In this document: piece by piece, positions 1 through 8,790 of the stretch
How positions within the stretch are numbered: the first letter of the stretch is position 1
Layout: the number at the start of each line of letters is the position of its first letter
Source: UBA5018 sp044375975
Lineage (GTDB): Bacteria; Cyanobacteriota; Cyanobacteriia; PCC-6307; Cyanobiaceae
DNA length: 64,000 nucleotides
Reading direction: 5' to 3'
NCBI GenBank assembly: GCA_044375975.1
Contig: JBILLQ010000005.1
Span: 16,360 to 80,359 of the forward strand
Program-made: the position numbers and the translations under genes
The notes under the pieces: model-generated
The model's input: only the letters and a program-made list of their open reading frames with translations
Told to the model about the DNA's origin: nothing
Database searches by the model: none

Positions 1-182
1 TTTGATCGTGCTCACGCCAATGCCCAGCCTGCGGCTGCTGCTCACCCCGCGGCTGCTGCTCAAATTGACCCCTGGCCCCTAGCTGCGCACCACCCCCAGC
101 TGCGGGACCCAGCCAGGGGGCCTTTGCGGGATCGATGGATGGGCCTAGGTTTGCGATTAAGACATAAGCGGCATTTTTAGTT

Positions 183-1349
183 ATGGCGGCGACCCCGACA
201 GCCCCCCAAAGCGCGGGGGAGCTCTCGTTTAGGCCCGGCCTGGAGGGGGTCCCGGCTACCCATTCGGCCATCTGCGACATCGATGGTCAACAGGGTTTAC
301 TCACCTATCGCGGCTACAGCGTCGAAGACCTGGCCAACCACAGCACATTCCTGGAGACGGTTTATCTGCTGATTTGGGGAGAGCTGCCGGATGCGGATCA
401 GCTGGCGGAATTCGAGCATGAGGTGCAGATGCATCGCCGGGTGAGCTTCCGGATCCGGGACATGATGAAGTGCTTCCCCGCCTCGGGACATCCGATGGAT
501 GCGCTGCAGAGCAGTGCGGCATCCCTGGGGCTGTTTTATTCCCGTCGCGCCCTTGATGACCCTCAATATATATATCAAGCCGTGGTGAGGCTGATTGCCA
601 AAATTCCCACGATGGTGGCGGCATTTCAGTTAATTCGCAAGGGTCAAGATCCGATCCAGCCCCGCGACGATCTGCCCTTTTCTTCCAACTTTCTCTACAT
701 GCTCACCGAGCGGGCGCCGGATCCACTGGCGGCGCAAATTTTCGATGCCTGCTTGATTCTGCATGCCGAGCACAGTCTCAATGCCAGCACCTTTAGCGCC
801 CGGGTAACCGCCAGCACCCTCACCGATCCCTATGCCGTCGTGGCCTCGGCCGTGGGCACCTTGGCGGGGCCGCTGCACGGTGGTGCCAACGAGTATGTGC
901 TGGCGATGTTGGAGGAGATTGGCAGCGAAGATCAGGTGGAGCCTTGGCTGGATCGGGCCATCGCCGCCAAGCAGAAGATCATGGGTTTTGGCCACCGGGA
1001 ATACAAGGTGAAGGATCCCCGCGCCGTGATTCTGCAGCAGCTGGCCAAGCAGCTGTTCGATACCTTCGGGGATGATCCCCTCTACGACTTGGCTCGCAAG
1101 CTGGAGGCGGCGGCAGCCGAGCGACTTGGCCCCAAGGGCATCTACCCCAACGTCGATTTCTATTCGGGATTGGTGTATCGCAAGCTCGGTATTGCCGAGG
1201 ATCTGTTTACGCCGATCTTCGCGATCGCCCGCACCGCTGGCTGGCTGGCCCACTGGAAGGAACAGCTGGGAGCCAACCGCATCTACCGCCCCAGCCAGAT
1301 CTACACGGGCTCCACCGGCCGGGCTTGGCTGCCGGTGCAGTCACGTTGA
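183..1349 (+). CDS. gltA: Citrate synthase
   Basis: Condenses oxaloacetate and acetyl-CoA to citrate in the cytosol, the entry step of the cyanobacterial TCA pathway. The 388-residue protein has the size of the short bacterial citrate synthases. The catalytic signatures are visible: HAEHSLNAS (His197), LHGGANE (His232), the GFGHREYKVKDPR block (His271) and PNVDFYSG (Asp325). The ATG start gives the expected N-terminus leading into the conserved GLEGVPATHSAICDIDG block. It lies 40 bp ahead of ndhA on the same strand and may be cotranscribed with it. Family assignment is certain; a 2-methylcitrate synthase role is the only real alternative and has no contextual support here. Confidence 0.97.
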   Translation: MAATPTAPQSAGELSFRPGLEGVPATHSAICDIDGQQGLLTYRGYSVEDLANHSTFLETVYLLIWGELPDADQLAEFEHEVQMHRRVSFRIRDMMKCFPASGHPMDALQSSAASLGLFYSRRALDDPQYIYQAVVRLIAKIPTMVAAFQLIRKGQDPIQPRDDLPFSSNFLYMLTERAPDPLAAQIFDACLILHAEHSLNASTFSARVTASTLTDPYAVVASAVGTLAGPLHGGANEYVLAMLEEIGSEDQVEPWLDRAIAAKQKIMGFGHREYKVKDPRAVILQQLAKQLFDTFGDDPLYDLARKLEAAAAERLGPKGIYPNVDFYSGLVYRKLGIAEDLFTPIFAIARTAGWLAHWKEQLGANRIYRPSQIYTGSTGRAWLPVQSR

Positions 1350-1389
1350 GGCTCTGGCGCCCTAAGTTGCCCCCACTGTCCCCACCGGC

Positions 1390-2565
1390 ATGGTGATCAC
1401 CACCGACTGCCTCCTGGCCGCCCCCATAGTCACCACCTTGGCCGCAGTGCCGCCCGGCCTCGACCTGGAGGCCAGCTTTGAGGCCGCATTCCAGGGTTTC
1501 GGTCTCAGTCCAGGGGCGGCCCATCTGCTCTGGTTGCCGCTGCCAATGCTGCTGGTGCTCGTGGCCGCAGTGGTTGGCGTGCTGGTGAATGTCTGGCTGG
1601 AGCGCAAGATTTCCGCAGCGGTTCAGCAACGCATCGGCCCTGAGTACGCCGGCGCCCTGGGGGTGCTGCAGCCGATCGCCGACGGCCTCAAGCTGCTGTT
1701 CAAGGAAGACGTGATCCCGGCTCGGGCCGATGGCTTGCTGTTCACCCTGGGCCCGGTGCTGGTGCTGATCCCGGTGATCCTCAGCTGGCTGGTGGTGCCC
1801 TTTGGTCAGCACCTGCTGATCAGCAACGTGGGCATCGGCATCTTTCTGTGGATTTCGCTCAGCAGCATCCAGCCGATTGGTCTGCTGATGAGCGGCTATG
1901 CCTCCAACAACAAATACTCCCTGCTGGGGGGCCTAAGGGCTGCGGCCCAATCGATCTCCTATGAGATTCCCCTGGCCCTGGCCGTTTTGGCGGTGGTGAT
2001 GATGAGCAATTCGCTCAGCACCGTAGACATAGTTAATCAACAGAGCGGTGCGGGCATCCTCAGCTGGAATATTTGGCGCCAGCCGGTGGGCTTCGTGATC
2101 TTCTGGATCTGTGCCCTGGCCGAGTGCGAGCGCTTGCCCTTTGACCTGCCTGAGGCGGAGGAGGAGCTGGTGGCCGGTTACCAGACCGAGTACTCCGGCA
2201 TGAAGTTCGCCCTCTTCTACCTGGGCAGCTACATCAACCTTGTGCTCTCGGCCCTGCTGGTGTCGGTGCTCTACCTCGGTGGCTGGGGCTTCCCGCTGCC
2301 GGTGGAGTGGTTGGCGGGATGGCTGCACCAGCCGATCGACGCGCCCCTGGTGCAGCTGATCACCGCCTCGGTGGGCATCGTGATGACCGTGCTCAAGGCA
2401 TACCTGCTGGTGTTCCTGGCGATCCTGTTGCGCTGGACCACCCCCCGGGTGCGCATCGACCAGCTGCTCGATCTGGGCTGGAAGTTCCTGTTGCCGATCG
2501 CCCTGGTGAATTTGTTGGTCACCGCCGCCTTGAAATTGGCCTTCCCCGCTGTGTTTGGGGGCTGA
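1390..2565 (+). CDS. ndhA: NAD(P)H-quinone oxidoreductase subunit 1 (NdhA)
   Basis: Membrane subunit of thylakoid NDH-1 at the junction between the peripheral arm and the membrane arm, near the quinone site. The protein is polytopic and carries the family hallmarks ERKISAAVQQRIGPEYAG, LADGLKLLFKED-like and LPFDLPEAEEELVAGYQTEYSGMKF, in order. The ATG at 1390 gives 391 residues, longer than usual; an in-frame GTG at 1447 would give 372 residues beginning just before the conserved PGLDLEASF stretch and may be the true start. It is first in the ndhA-I-G-E operon, 78 bp before ndhI. Confidence 0.96.
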   Translation: MVITTDCLLAAPIVTTLAAVPPGLDLEASFEAAFQGFGLSPGAAHLLWLPLPMLLVLVAAVVGVLVNVWLERKISAAVQQRIGPEYAGALGVLQPIADGLKLLFKEDVIPARADGLLFTLGPVLVLIPVILSWLVVPFGQHLLISNVGIGIFLWISLSSIQPIGLLMSGYASNNKYSLLGGLRAAAQSISYEIPLALAVLAVVMMSNSLSTVDIVNQQSGAGILSWNIWRQPVGFVIFWICALAECERLPFDLPEAEEELVAGYQTEYSGMKFALFYLGSYINLVLSALLVSVLYLGGWGFPLPVEWLAGWLHQPIDAPLVQLITASVGIVMTVLKAYLLVFLAILLRWTTPRVRIDQLLDLGWKFLLPIALVNLLVTAALKLAFPAVFGG

Positions 2566-2643
2566 CCCCGACAGCTTGGTTCAAATTCGAGCCATCATGG
2601 TGATCACGATCACCATTACCCGCCAGTTCGCCACTCACAGCAC

Positions 2644-3282
2644 ATGTTTGGGTTTCTCAAAAAAGTTGCCGACTACACCCGCGACGCGGTGGGTGCGTCC
2701 CAGTACCTGGCCCAGGGGTTGGCGGTCACCTTCGACCACCTGCGCCGACGCCCGGTCACGGTGCAGTACCCCTACGAGAAGCTGATCCCTTCCGAGCGCT
2801 ACCGGGGACGCATCCACTACGAGTTTGATAAATGCATTGCCTGTGAGGTGTGCGTGCGGGTCTGCCCGATCAATCTGCCCGTGGTGGATTGGGTGATGAA
2901 CAAGGCCACCAAGAAGAAAGAACTGCGCAACTACTCCATCGATTTCGGAGTGTGTATTTTTTGCGGCAATTGCGTTGAGTACTGCCCAACCAATTGCCTG
3001 TCTATGACTGAGGAGTATGAGCTGGCCGCATTTGATCGCCATAGCCTCAATTACGACAACATTGCCCTGGGGCGCCTGCCCACCAGTGTTACCAGTGATC
3101 CTGCGGTGATTGCCCTGCGAGAGTTGGTCTATCTGCCCAAGGGGGAAATGGATCCCCATGGCGTGCCAGATACCTCCCCCCGGGCCGGTCAGCTGCCCCA
3201 GGCGCTGCTGGACAGCTGGGCCAAGAGCGAGGCTGCCGCTCCCGCGTCGACCACCACCGCTGCCCCCCAGGAGCAAGGCTGA
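2644..3282 (+). CDS. ndhI: NAD(P)H-quinone oxidoreductase subunit I (NdhI)
   Basis: Iron-sulfur subunit of the NDH-1 connecting domain that passes electrons toward plastoquinone. Two 4Fe-4S motifs are visible: CIACEVCVRVCP (Cys64, 67, 70, 74) and CIFCGNCVEYCP (Cys104, 107, 110, 114). The length is 212 residues, with an Ala/Thr/Pro-rich C-terminal tail. Its stop overlaps the ndhG start by one base (TGATG), so translational coupling is likely. No key residue is missing. Confidence 0.97.
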   Translation: MFGFLKKVADYTRDAVGASQYLAQGLAVTFDHLRRRPVTVQYPYEKLIPSERYRGRIHYEFDKCIACEVCVRVCPINLPVVDWVMNKATKKKELRNYSIDFGVCIFCGNCVEYCPTNCLSMTEEYELAAFDRHSLNYDNIALGRLPTSVTSDPAVIALRELVYLPKGEMDPHGVPDTSPRAGQLPQALLDSWAKSEAAAPASTTTAAPQEQG

Positions 3283-3896
3283 TGACCATCGCCTCTTTCA
3301 CCCAGCTGATTTGCTTTGCCATTCTCTCGATTACCCTGGTGCTAGGGGCATTAGGGGTGGTATTGCTGCCCAATATCGTCTATTCCGCCTTCCTGCTGGG
3401 TGGGGTATTCCTGTCTGTGGCCGGTTTGTACCTGCTGCTCAATGCCAGCTTCGTGGCTGCAGCTCAGGTGCTGGTTTACGTGGGTGCTGTGAATGTATTG
3501 ATCTTGTTTGCGATCATGCTCGTGAACAAGAAAGAGAACCTGGCGGCTGTGCCGGGGCTGCCCTTGAGGCGTGTGCTTTCTGGACTGGTCTGCGGTGGTC
3601 TGTTGGCCCTGTTGATCCGCGTCGCCTTCACCACCCCCTGGGCCCTGCCTGGCCCATCGCCTGTGGGAGAGGAAGCCACAATTCGGATTGGCGAGCACCT
3701 GTTCAGCGATTATCTGCTGCCTTTTGAACTGGCTTCTGTGCTGCTGCTGATGGCGATGATCGGTGCCATAGTCTTGGCTCGCCGTGATGTATTCAGCAGT
3801 GACATCGTCACTGGAGCACCAGTAGATCAAGGCTTGATTGAAAAGGCTCGCACCCCTCTGCTGGTCCAAAACCCTGTTCAGGAACCTGTTCGATGA
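3282..3896 (+). CDS. ndhG: NAD(P)H-quinone oxidoreductase subunit 6 (NdhG)
   Basis: Membrane-arm subunit of NDH-1, homologous to NuoJ. The 204-residue protein is hydrophobic with about five membrane segments and the conserved YVGAVNVLILFAIMLVNKK stretch, including the glycine helix break. It starts on the last base of ndhI and overlaps ndhE by four bases (ATGA), so the four ndh genes form one coupled operon. Confidence 0.96.
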   Translation: MTIASFTQLICFAILSITLVLGALGVVLLPNIVYSAFLLGGVFLSVAGLYLLLNASFVAAAQVLVYVGAVNVLILFAIMLVNKKENLAAVPGLPLRRVLSGLVCGGLLALLIRVAFTTPWALPGPSPVGEEATIRIGEHLFSDYLLPFELASVLLLMAMIGAIVLARRDVFSSDIVTGAPVDQGLIEKARTPLLVQNPVQEPVR

Positions 3897-4222
3897 CTAT
3901 TAATCTGCCCACTTCCATTCCCCTCCAGGCCTATCTGGTGCTTGCTGCTTTGCTGTTTTGCATCGGCGTCTGGGGTTTGATCAATAGTCGCAATGCCGTG
4001 CGGGTGCTGATGAGCATTGAATTGATGCTCAACGGAGTAAACATCAATCTGATGGCTTTTTCTGACTACCTAGACGGTCAGCTCATTCGTGGCCAGGTAT
4101 TTACCATCTTCGTGATTACCGTCGCCGCGGCGGAAGCTGCCGTCGGTCTGGCAATTCTCCTCTCCCTATATCGCAACCGAGAGACGGTGGACATGGAGCG
4201 ATTCAATCTGCTTCGCTGGTAG
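3893..4222 (+). CDS. ndhE: NAD(P)H-quinone oxidoreductase subunit 4L (NdhE)
   Basis: Small membrane-arm subunit of NDH-1 (NuoK homologue) with three membrane helices in 109 residues. The conserved SIELMLNGVNINLMAFS and FVITVAAAEAAVGLAILL segments, with the two membrane glutamates, are present. It is the last gene of the ndhA-I-G-E operon. A 227 bp AT-rich gap follows before nadK. Confidence 0.96.
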   Translation: MTINLPTSIPLQAYLVLAALLFCIGVWGLINSRNAVRVLMSIELMLNGVNINLMAFSDYLDGQLIRGQVFTIFVITVAAAEAAVGLAILLSLYRNRETVDMERFNLLRW

Positions 4223-4359
4223 CCTCCCATTTTTTTCGCCGGTATCCTCCCATTTGTTTGGATAGGGCTTTGATTTTAAGCGGCTATTGTTTGCAATTCG
4301 ACTTAACTCAGTACCCGATCGGCGATAAGTCTCCGAATTCCTCCCGCTTTTCGTTTGGT

Positions 4360-4365
4360 TATAAG
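4360..4365 (+). promoter_or_regulatory. Possible -10 box upstream of nadK
   Basis: TATAAG in the AT-rich gap between ndhE and nadK, 84 bp before the nadK ATG. No convincing -35 hexamer lies at 17 bp. The gap also contains two copies of CCTCCCATTT near its left end. This is a sequence-only suggestion. Confidence 0.25.
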
Positions 4366-4449
4366 TATGGGATTGGCGAGCAATTCCCCACTTACCCCCC
4401 TGTTTTTTGATTTCTGCCCGATGATCTCCCCTGAACGCCGCTAGAGAGC

Positions 4450-5379
4450 ATGCTCCTAGATAGGGTATGGCTGATCATCCGCAGTGGCAGCCAGGTCGCC
4501 GAGCGCCAGGCCCGCCTCTGTGCGGATCAACTGCGCGCCGATGGCTGTCGGGTTGTTATCGCCCCCAGTGGCTTAAACCTCAACCCCTTCCCGGGGCTGC
4601 TGGCCAGCGAGCCCGAGCTGCCCGATCTGGCCCTGGTGTTGGGAGGCGATGGCACCGTGCTGGCTGCCGCGCGACATCTGGCCGCTCACGGCGTGCCGAT
4701 TCTTAGCTTCAACGTAGGTGGCCATCTGGGCTTCCTTACCCATGAACACCGACAACTCAAGCTGGGCGATCAGCCAGACAATCTTTGGTGGCGTCTGCGC
4801 CATGACGCCTATGCCCTGGAGCGGCGGATGATGTTGGATGCCAATGTGCACCGCCGTGAGGGAAGTGTTCTGTCTCCGCCCCTGGATGAGGCGCACTGTG
4901 CCCTAAATGACATTTATTTAAAGCCTTGTTTCGAAGAGGCTGCTCCCATCTGTGAGTTGGAGCTAGAGATTGATGGCGAAGTGGTGGATCAGTACCGAGG
5001 CGATGGCCTGATCTTGGCCACCCCCACTGGCTCCACCGGCTATGGGATGGCAGCCGGCGGCCCGATCCTCCACCCTGGCTTGGAGGCGATAGTGGTCACG
5101 CCGATCTGCCCGATCAGCCTGTCCAGCCGCACGGTGGTGGTGCCGCCTCGCTCCAGGCTCTCGGTGGCCCCCCTCGGGGAAACCAGTGGCAGCGTGAAAC
5201 TGTGGAAAGATGGCACCGATGCAACTACCTTGCGACTAGGTGATCGGGTGGTGGTGCAGCGCAGCGCCAATATGGCCTTGATGGTGGTATTGGAACATAG
5301 CCCTTCCTACTTCCGCACCCTCAGTCACAAATTGCACTGGGCGGGTAGCCTCTCCCCCGCTGAGCCAGCGTCAAATTAG
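4450..5379 (+). CDS. nadK: NAD kinase
   Basis: Phosphorylates NAD to NADP using ATP or polyphosphate. The 309-residue protein carries the GGDGT motif at about residues 65-69 and the downstream NVGGHLGFLT and GSTGYGMAAGGPI blocks that form the NAD-kinase fold. ATG start. It sits just after the NDH-1 operon and before a CYTH-domain gene 13 bp further on, probably as one transcription unit. Cyanobacteria often have two NAD kinases; which paralogue this is cannot be settled from the sequence alone. Confidence 0.95.
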   Translation: MLLDRVWLIIRSGSQVAERQARLCADQLRADGCRVVIAPSGLNLNPFPGLLASEPELPDLALVLGGDGTVLAAARHLAAHGVPILSFNVGGHLGFLTHEHRQLKLGDQPDNLWWRLRHDAYALERRMMLDANVHRREGSVLSPPLDEAHCALNDIYLKPCFEEAAPICELELEIDGEVVDQYRGDGLILATPTGSTGYGMAAGGPILHPGLEAIVVTPICPISLSSRTVVVPPRSRLSVAPLGETSGSVKLWKDGTDATTLRLGDRVVVQRSANMALMVVLEHSPSYFRTLSHKLHWAGSLSPAEPASN

Positions 5380-5392
5380 CTATTTACCTGCC

Positions 5393-5929
5393 ATGGCCCT
5401 TGAGATTGAACGCCGTTTTCTGGTCACCAGCGAAGCCTGGCGGAGTCAGGTGGCCTGGCAGGCGCAGCTGCGCCAGGGCTACCTAACGGCAGGGCCGGAT
5501 GGTTTTACGGTGCGGGTGCGCCTGGGGGATGGGCGGGCTTGGCTCACCCTCAAGGCCAACGCCTCCGCCGATGGTTTGGTGCGTCACGAGTTTGAGTATC
5601 CAATTCCCCCGGACGATGCCGAGAGTCTGTTGGCTCTGGCGCCCCGCCAGCTGAGCAAGTGCCGTTACGGGCTGACCCTGCCCGGTGGCGACTGGGTGCT
5701 GGATGTGTTCGAGGCGGACAATGCGCCGCTGGTGGTCGCCGAAGTGGAACTGCAGGACGCCGCCCCTGATCAGGGCAAGTTGCTGGTGCCCCCCTGGTGC
5801 GGGCTGGAGATCACAGGCAGACCTGAATTGAGCAACGCAGCCCTGGCCTGCCAGCCCCTGGCCACTTGGCCAGATTCGCGGCGCCAGCAGTTGTTGGCTT
5901 GGCTGGGATCGCCCCCAGACCCCGCCTGA
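5393..5929 (+). CDS. CYTH-domain protein (possible inorganic triphosphatase)
   Basis: 178 residues with the CYTH N-terminal signature EIERRFLV (the ExExK/R-type metal-triphosphate motif) and alternating acidic/basic strands as expected for a triphosphate tunnel. Members hydrolyse inorganic triphosphate or other triphosphates, with adenylate cyclase (CyaB) activity in some; bacterial short forms like this are mostly triphosphatases. It follows nadK by 13 bp, so the two are likely cotranscribed. Substrate is not deducible here. Confidence 0.88.
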   Translation: MALEIERRFLVTSEAWRSQVAWQAQLRQGYLTAGPDGFTVRVRLGDGRAWLTLKANASADGLVRHEFEYPIPPDDAESLLALAPRQLSKCRYGLTLPGGDWVLDVFEADNAPLVVAEVELQDAAPDQGKLLVPPWCGLEITGRPELSNAALACQPLATWPDSRRQQLLAWLGSPPDPA

Positions 5930-6001
5930 GCCAGCCTGGGGGAGCCGTCTGGCGGCTGCTCCTGGCCCTTGATGCCGAAAGTGAGCGCGATCTCGTCCTG
6001 A

Positions 6002-6238
6002 TCAGTCCCGGCCCTCCAGGGAGCAGCAATTGAAGCCATCGCGGCAGATCTTGCCATGGTCAAGGGCCCAATTCAGCAGCGCCACCCGATTCTTGGCGCC
6101 GGTCTTGGTGAAGATATTGCTGACGTGGTTGTCCACCGTGCGCTTGCTGATCGTGAGCGAGTGGGCAATCTCCTGGTTGGTCAGTCCCTGGGCCACCAGT
6201 TCGACAATTTCGATCTCCCGCTCTGAAAGCTCGTTCAC
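6002..6238 (-). CDS. Small LuxR-type DNA-binding regulator (PedR-like)
   Basis: 78 residues that are essentially only a GerE/LuxR helix-turn-helix: LSEREIEIVELVAQGLTNQEI followed by the recognition helix ISKRTVDNHVSNIF. There is no receiver domain. The C-terminus carries three cysteines (C65, C71, C72) in GKICRDGFNCC. PedR of Synechocystis is a stand-alone LuxR protein whose activity is switched by thioredoxin through a C-terminal cysteine, so a redox-sensing role is a reasonable inference. GTG start, with an in-frame stop nine codons upstream. It is divergent from metF with only 39 bp between the start codons, so any promoter region is shared. Confidence 0.85.
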   Translation of the reverse strand: MNELSEREIEIVELVAQGLTNQEIAHSLTISKRTVDNHVSNIFTKTGAKNRVALLNWALDHGKICRDGFNCCSLEGRD

Positions 6239-6277
6239 TGGCAGGGATGGAGCGGTGGATTCAGTTTAGGGAGTGCG

Positions 6278-7192
6278 GTGTCGGATGATGCCCCCATCTG
6301 TGGGGGGAGTGTGGGGCTACAACAGGCTATCGACCAGGGCCGCTTCGCGATCACGGCAGAGGTGATGCCTCCCCGCGGCGGCGACCCTGCCCGCACCTTG
6401 GAGGCAGCCCGGGCGCTCTCTGGCTGGGTGGACGCGGTGAATGTCACCGATGGCAGCCGGGCGGTAATGCGCATGTCCAGCCTGGCCATGTGCCGCCTGC
6501 TGTTGGATGAAGGGATTGAACCTGTACTCCAGCTGGCTTGCCGCGACCGTAATCGCATCGCGTTGCAGGCCGATCTGCTGGGGGCCCATGCCCTGGGGCT
6601 GCGCAATCTGCTCTGTCTCACTGGCGATCCGGTGCGGGCAGGCGATCAGCCCAAGGCCAGAGCGGTGAACGAGCTGGAGGCGGTGCGGCTGCTGCAGTTG
6701 GTGGCCCAGTTCAATGCGGGAGTGGATCCGGTGCTCGGCCCCTTGCCCGACGGCCCCACGGCCCTGTTTGCCGGGGCTGCGGCCGATCCCCAATCGCCCA
6801 GTTGGAGCGGGCTACGGCGGCGGGTGGAGCGCAAAAAAGCCGCTGGCGCCCGCTTCATTCAGACCCAGATGGTCACCGACGCCGCTGCGCTGCGGCGTTT
6901 CGTCGAGGAGATCGCCGCGCCGTTGCAGTTGCCGGTGCTGGCCGGGGTGTTCCTGCTCAAGTCGGCCAAGAATGCAGCGTTTATTAACCGGGTGGTGCCC
7001 GGTGTCCATATCCCCCAGGCGGTGATCGATCGGCTGGCCTCAGCGGCCGATCCCGCAGCCGAGGGTATCGCCATAGCCGCTGAGCAGGTGGAGACCTACA
7101 GGAATCTGGCCCAGGGGGTGCATTTGATGGCGATTAAGGCAGAAGAGAGGATTCCAGCCATCCTTAAACTGGCTGGATTTAGCGCCAAATAG
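6278..7192 (+). CDS. metF: Methylenetetrahydrofolate reductase
   Basis: Reduces 5,10-methylene-THF to 5-methyl-THF for methionine synthesis. The 304-residue TIM-barrel has the N-terminal EVMPPRGGDP catalytic region, VNVTDGSRAVMRMSS, LCLTGD and the RFIQTQMVTD strand. GTG start at 6278, 39 bp from the divergent LuxR-type gene. A 370 bp repeat-rich gap follows before the convergent nucleotidyltransferase gene. Confidence 0.94.
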   Translation: MSDDAPICGGSVGLQQAIDQGRFAITAEVMPPRGGDPARTLEAARALSGWVDAVNVTDGSRAVMRMSSLAMCRLLLDEGIEPVLQLACRDRNRIALQADLLGAHALGLRNLLCLTGDPVRAGDQPKARAVNELEAVRLLQLVAQFNAGVDPVLGPLPDGPTALFAGAAADPQSPSWSGLRRRVERKKAAGARFIQTQMVTDAAALRRFVEEIAAPLQLPVLAGVFLLKSAKNAAFINRVVPGVHIPQAVIDRLASAADPAAEGIAIAAEQVETYRNLAQGVHLMAIKAEERIPAILKLAGFSAK

Positions 7193-7295
7193 GTAGATTC
7201 TGGAAAGCAACGATTCCTGATGCCAGCCTGGCCCACAACACCCTGGGCAGCTTCAGGGCGCTAATTGGGGCCATGGGTTGGTTTTCCAGAATCTC

Positions 7296-7374
7296 ATTAG
7301 TTGTTATTGGTCACTGGTCACTGGTTATTGGTTATTGGTTATTGGCTGTTGGTTGCTGGGTATTGGCTATTAGG
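7296..7374. repeat. Degenerate TTATTGG heptamer-type tandem repeat
   Basis: The gap between metF and the convergent nucleotidyltransferase gene contains a run of near-heptamers of the form GGTTATT / GGTCACT / GGCTGTT, strongest around 7309-7372. A looser echo (GGTTATCGATCG..GGTTACCGGTTG) lies near 7500-7540. It resembles the short tandemly repeated repetitive sequences known in cyanobacterial intergenic DNA. No gene is supported here. Confidence 0.75.
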
Positions 7375-7478
7375 CACCTCGAAAAATTCAAAATTCACTG
7401 CTCTTGCGAACTGAGAAGCATTGCGGCGACTGGCTGGACATCGTTCGCAGGAGCAAAGCGAGCAATTGTGAAGTTCTC
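7375..7478 (-). mobile_element. MITE-like element, copy B (inverted relative to copy A at 32165)
   Basis: About 104 bp. Read on the minus strand, it aligns along its length with 32165-32269: the shared core is CCAGTCGCCGCAA(T/C)GCTT, with a related left part (AATTGC...GCTC) and a right end of the form GAAnTTnnGTATTTTT. Both copies have a near-palindromic terminus CACCTCGAAAAATT, read outward-in at opposite ends in the two copies, which is what imperfect terminal inverted repeats predict. No coding capacity. It sits immediately after the heptamer repeats. Confidence 0.65.
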
Positions 7479-7562
7479 TATTGGTTGTCAGCCGTAAGTT
7501 ATCGGTTATCGATCGCAAGCGGTTACCGGTTGTAGTTGGTAGATGCCTGGGCGGCTAGAGGG

Positions 7563-8744
7563 CTAGGCGGCTTGGCTGATGGTTAGGTCGGTTCCCAGCA
7601 GGTCTGCCATCGCTTTTTGTTGCGGAGAGGGCGCCACATGATCCTGGCGTCGGGCGTCGGTGATCAACCAATCAAGCGCCGCTTCTTGGAGATCAAAGTG
7701 ATCTCCGTTGCGATCCACGCAGTAGCGGCCAAACACAAGCTTCTCAAAAAGTCTTACCCCGGGGCCAATGCGGGAGTAGTCAAAAATGATTGAATTATCA
7801 ATGGTTGCACCCTCGCAGACCTGACAGCTGGGGCCAATCATTGCCGGTCCAATTATCGTGGCTCCGTTTTCGATGCGGGTCATGCCGCCCACATAGACAG
7901 GGCCTTGGATCTTGATTTTGTCCCAGTCGGCAGCTACGTTGAGTCCGGCAAAAACTCCGGGGCGCACCTCCTTGCCAGGGATCTGTACTTGGCGCACTTC
8001 CCCCTGAAGTACGCTTCGTATTGCCTGCCAATAATCTGGAACTTTGCCGATATCAACCCACTCAAACTCCATCGGCAGGGCGTAGAAGGATGCTCCGGCA
8101 CTCACAAGCCTGGGAAACAGGTCTGAGCCGATGTCAAAGGGCTGACCGCTTGGGATGTAATCGAAAATTTGTGGTTCAAAAATATAGATGCCAGTATTGA
8201 TCATGTCGCTGGCTGCTTCTTCTACTGAGGGTTTCTCCTGGAAGGAGAGCACTCTGCCCTGGTCATCCGTGACCACCACACCGTAGCTACTCACCTGATC
8301 CCGAGGCACTCGCTTGGTAACCAGGCTTGCCAGGGCTCCCTTCTCCCGATGACGCTTAACTGCTTCGGTGAGGTTGAGATCAACTAGGGCATCTCCGCAG
8401 AGCACCACAAAGGTGTCGTCAAAGAAGGGCTGGAAGTTCTGGATTTTCTTGAGGCCACCGGCTGAGCCCAAGGCTTGGCCGATTAATTCGCCGTCTTCGA
8501 TGCGCCCTTCGAAGCTGTAGGCGATCTGCACTCCGAATCGCTGGCCATCGCGAAAATAATTTTCTATCTCCTCGGCCAGGTGGGAGACATTTACCATTAT
8601 TTCATTGAAGCCGTGCTCCCGCAGCAGCTCCAACAGAAATTCCATCACCGGCTTTTGCAGGATGGGGATCATCGGCTTGGGGATCACGTGGGTGATCGGT
8701 TGCACCCTGGTTCCCTTGCCGGCGGCCAAGATCATCGCCTTCAT
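7563..8744 (-). CDS. Sugar-phosphate nucleotidyltransferase (mannose-1-P guanylyltransferase-like)
   Basis: 393 residues. The N-terminal nucleotidyltransferase domain (about 1-235) shows AAGKGTRVQPITHVIPKPMI, the nucleotide-binding and lysine signature of the NDP-sugar pyrophosphorylases, and the acidic LCGDALVDLNL metal site. The C-terminal 130 residues contain hexapeptide repeats (GATIIGPAMIGPSC and similar) typical of a left-handed beta-helix. It makes an activated nucleotide sugar for glycan synthesis; the actual sugar is not clear. It lies downstream of scpA on the minus strand, 46 bp away. Confidence 0.88.
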   Translation of the reverse strand: MKAMILAAGKGTRVQPITHVIPKPMIPILQKPVMEFLLELLREHGFNEIMVNVSHLAEEIENYFRDGQRFGVQIAYSFEGRIEDGELIGQALGSAGGLKKIQNFQPFFDDTFVVLCGDALVDLNLTEAVKRHREKGALASLVTKRVPRDQVSSYGVVVTDDQGRVLSFQEKPSVEEAASDMINTGIYIFEPQIFDYIPSGQPFDIGSDLFPRLVSAGASFYALPMEFEWVDIGKVPDYWQAIRSVLQGEVRQVQIPGKEVRPGVFAGLNVAADWDKIKIQGPVYVGGMTRIENGATIIGPAMIGPSCQVCEGATIDNSIIFDYSRIGPGVRLFEKLVFGRYCVDRNGDHFDLQEAALDWLITDARRQDHVAPSPQQKAMADLLGTDLTISQAA

Positions 8745-8790
8745 TGGCGCTTGCTCATTTCCGACAGTGCTTACATCCTAGGCAACCCTC

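Noticed and set aside
1..182. Two open plus-strand frames run in from the left edge (one ends at 80-82, one at 178-180).
   Set aside because: Both read as low-complexity Ala/Pro/Leu peptides from a GCGGCTGCTGCTCA repeat; too short to decide which, if any, is the end of a real upstream gene.
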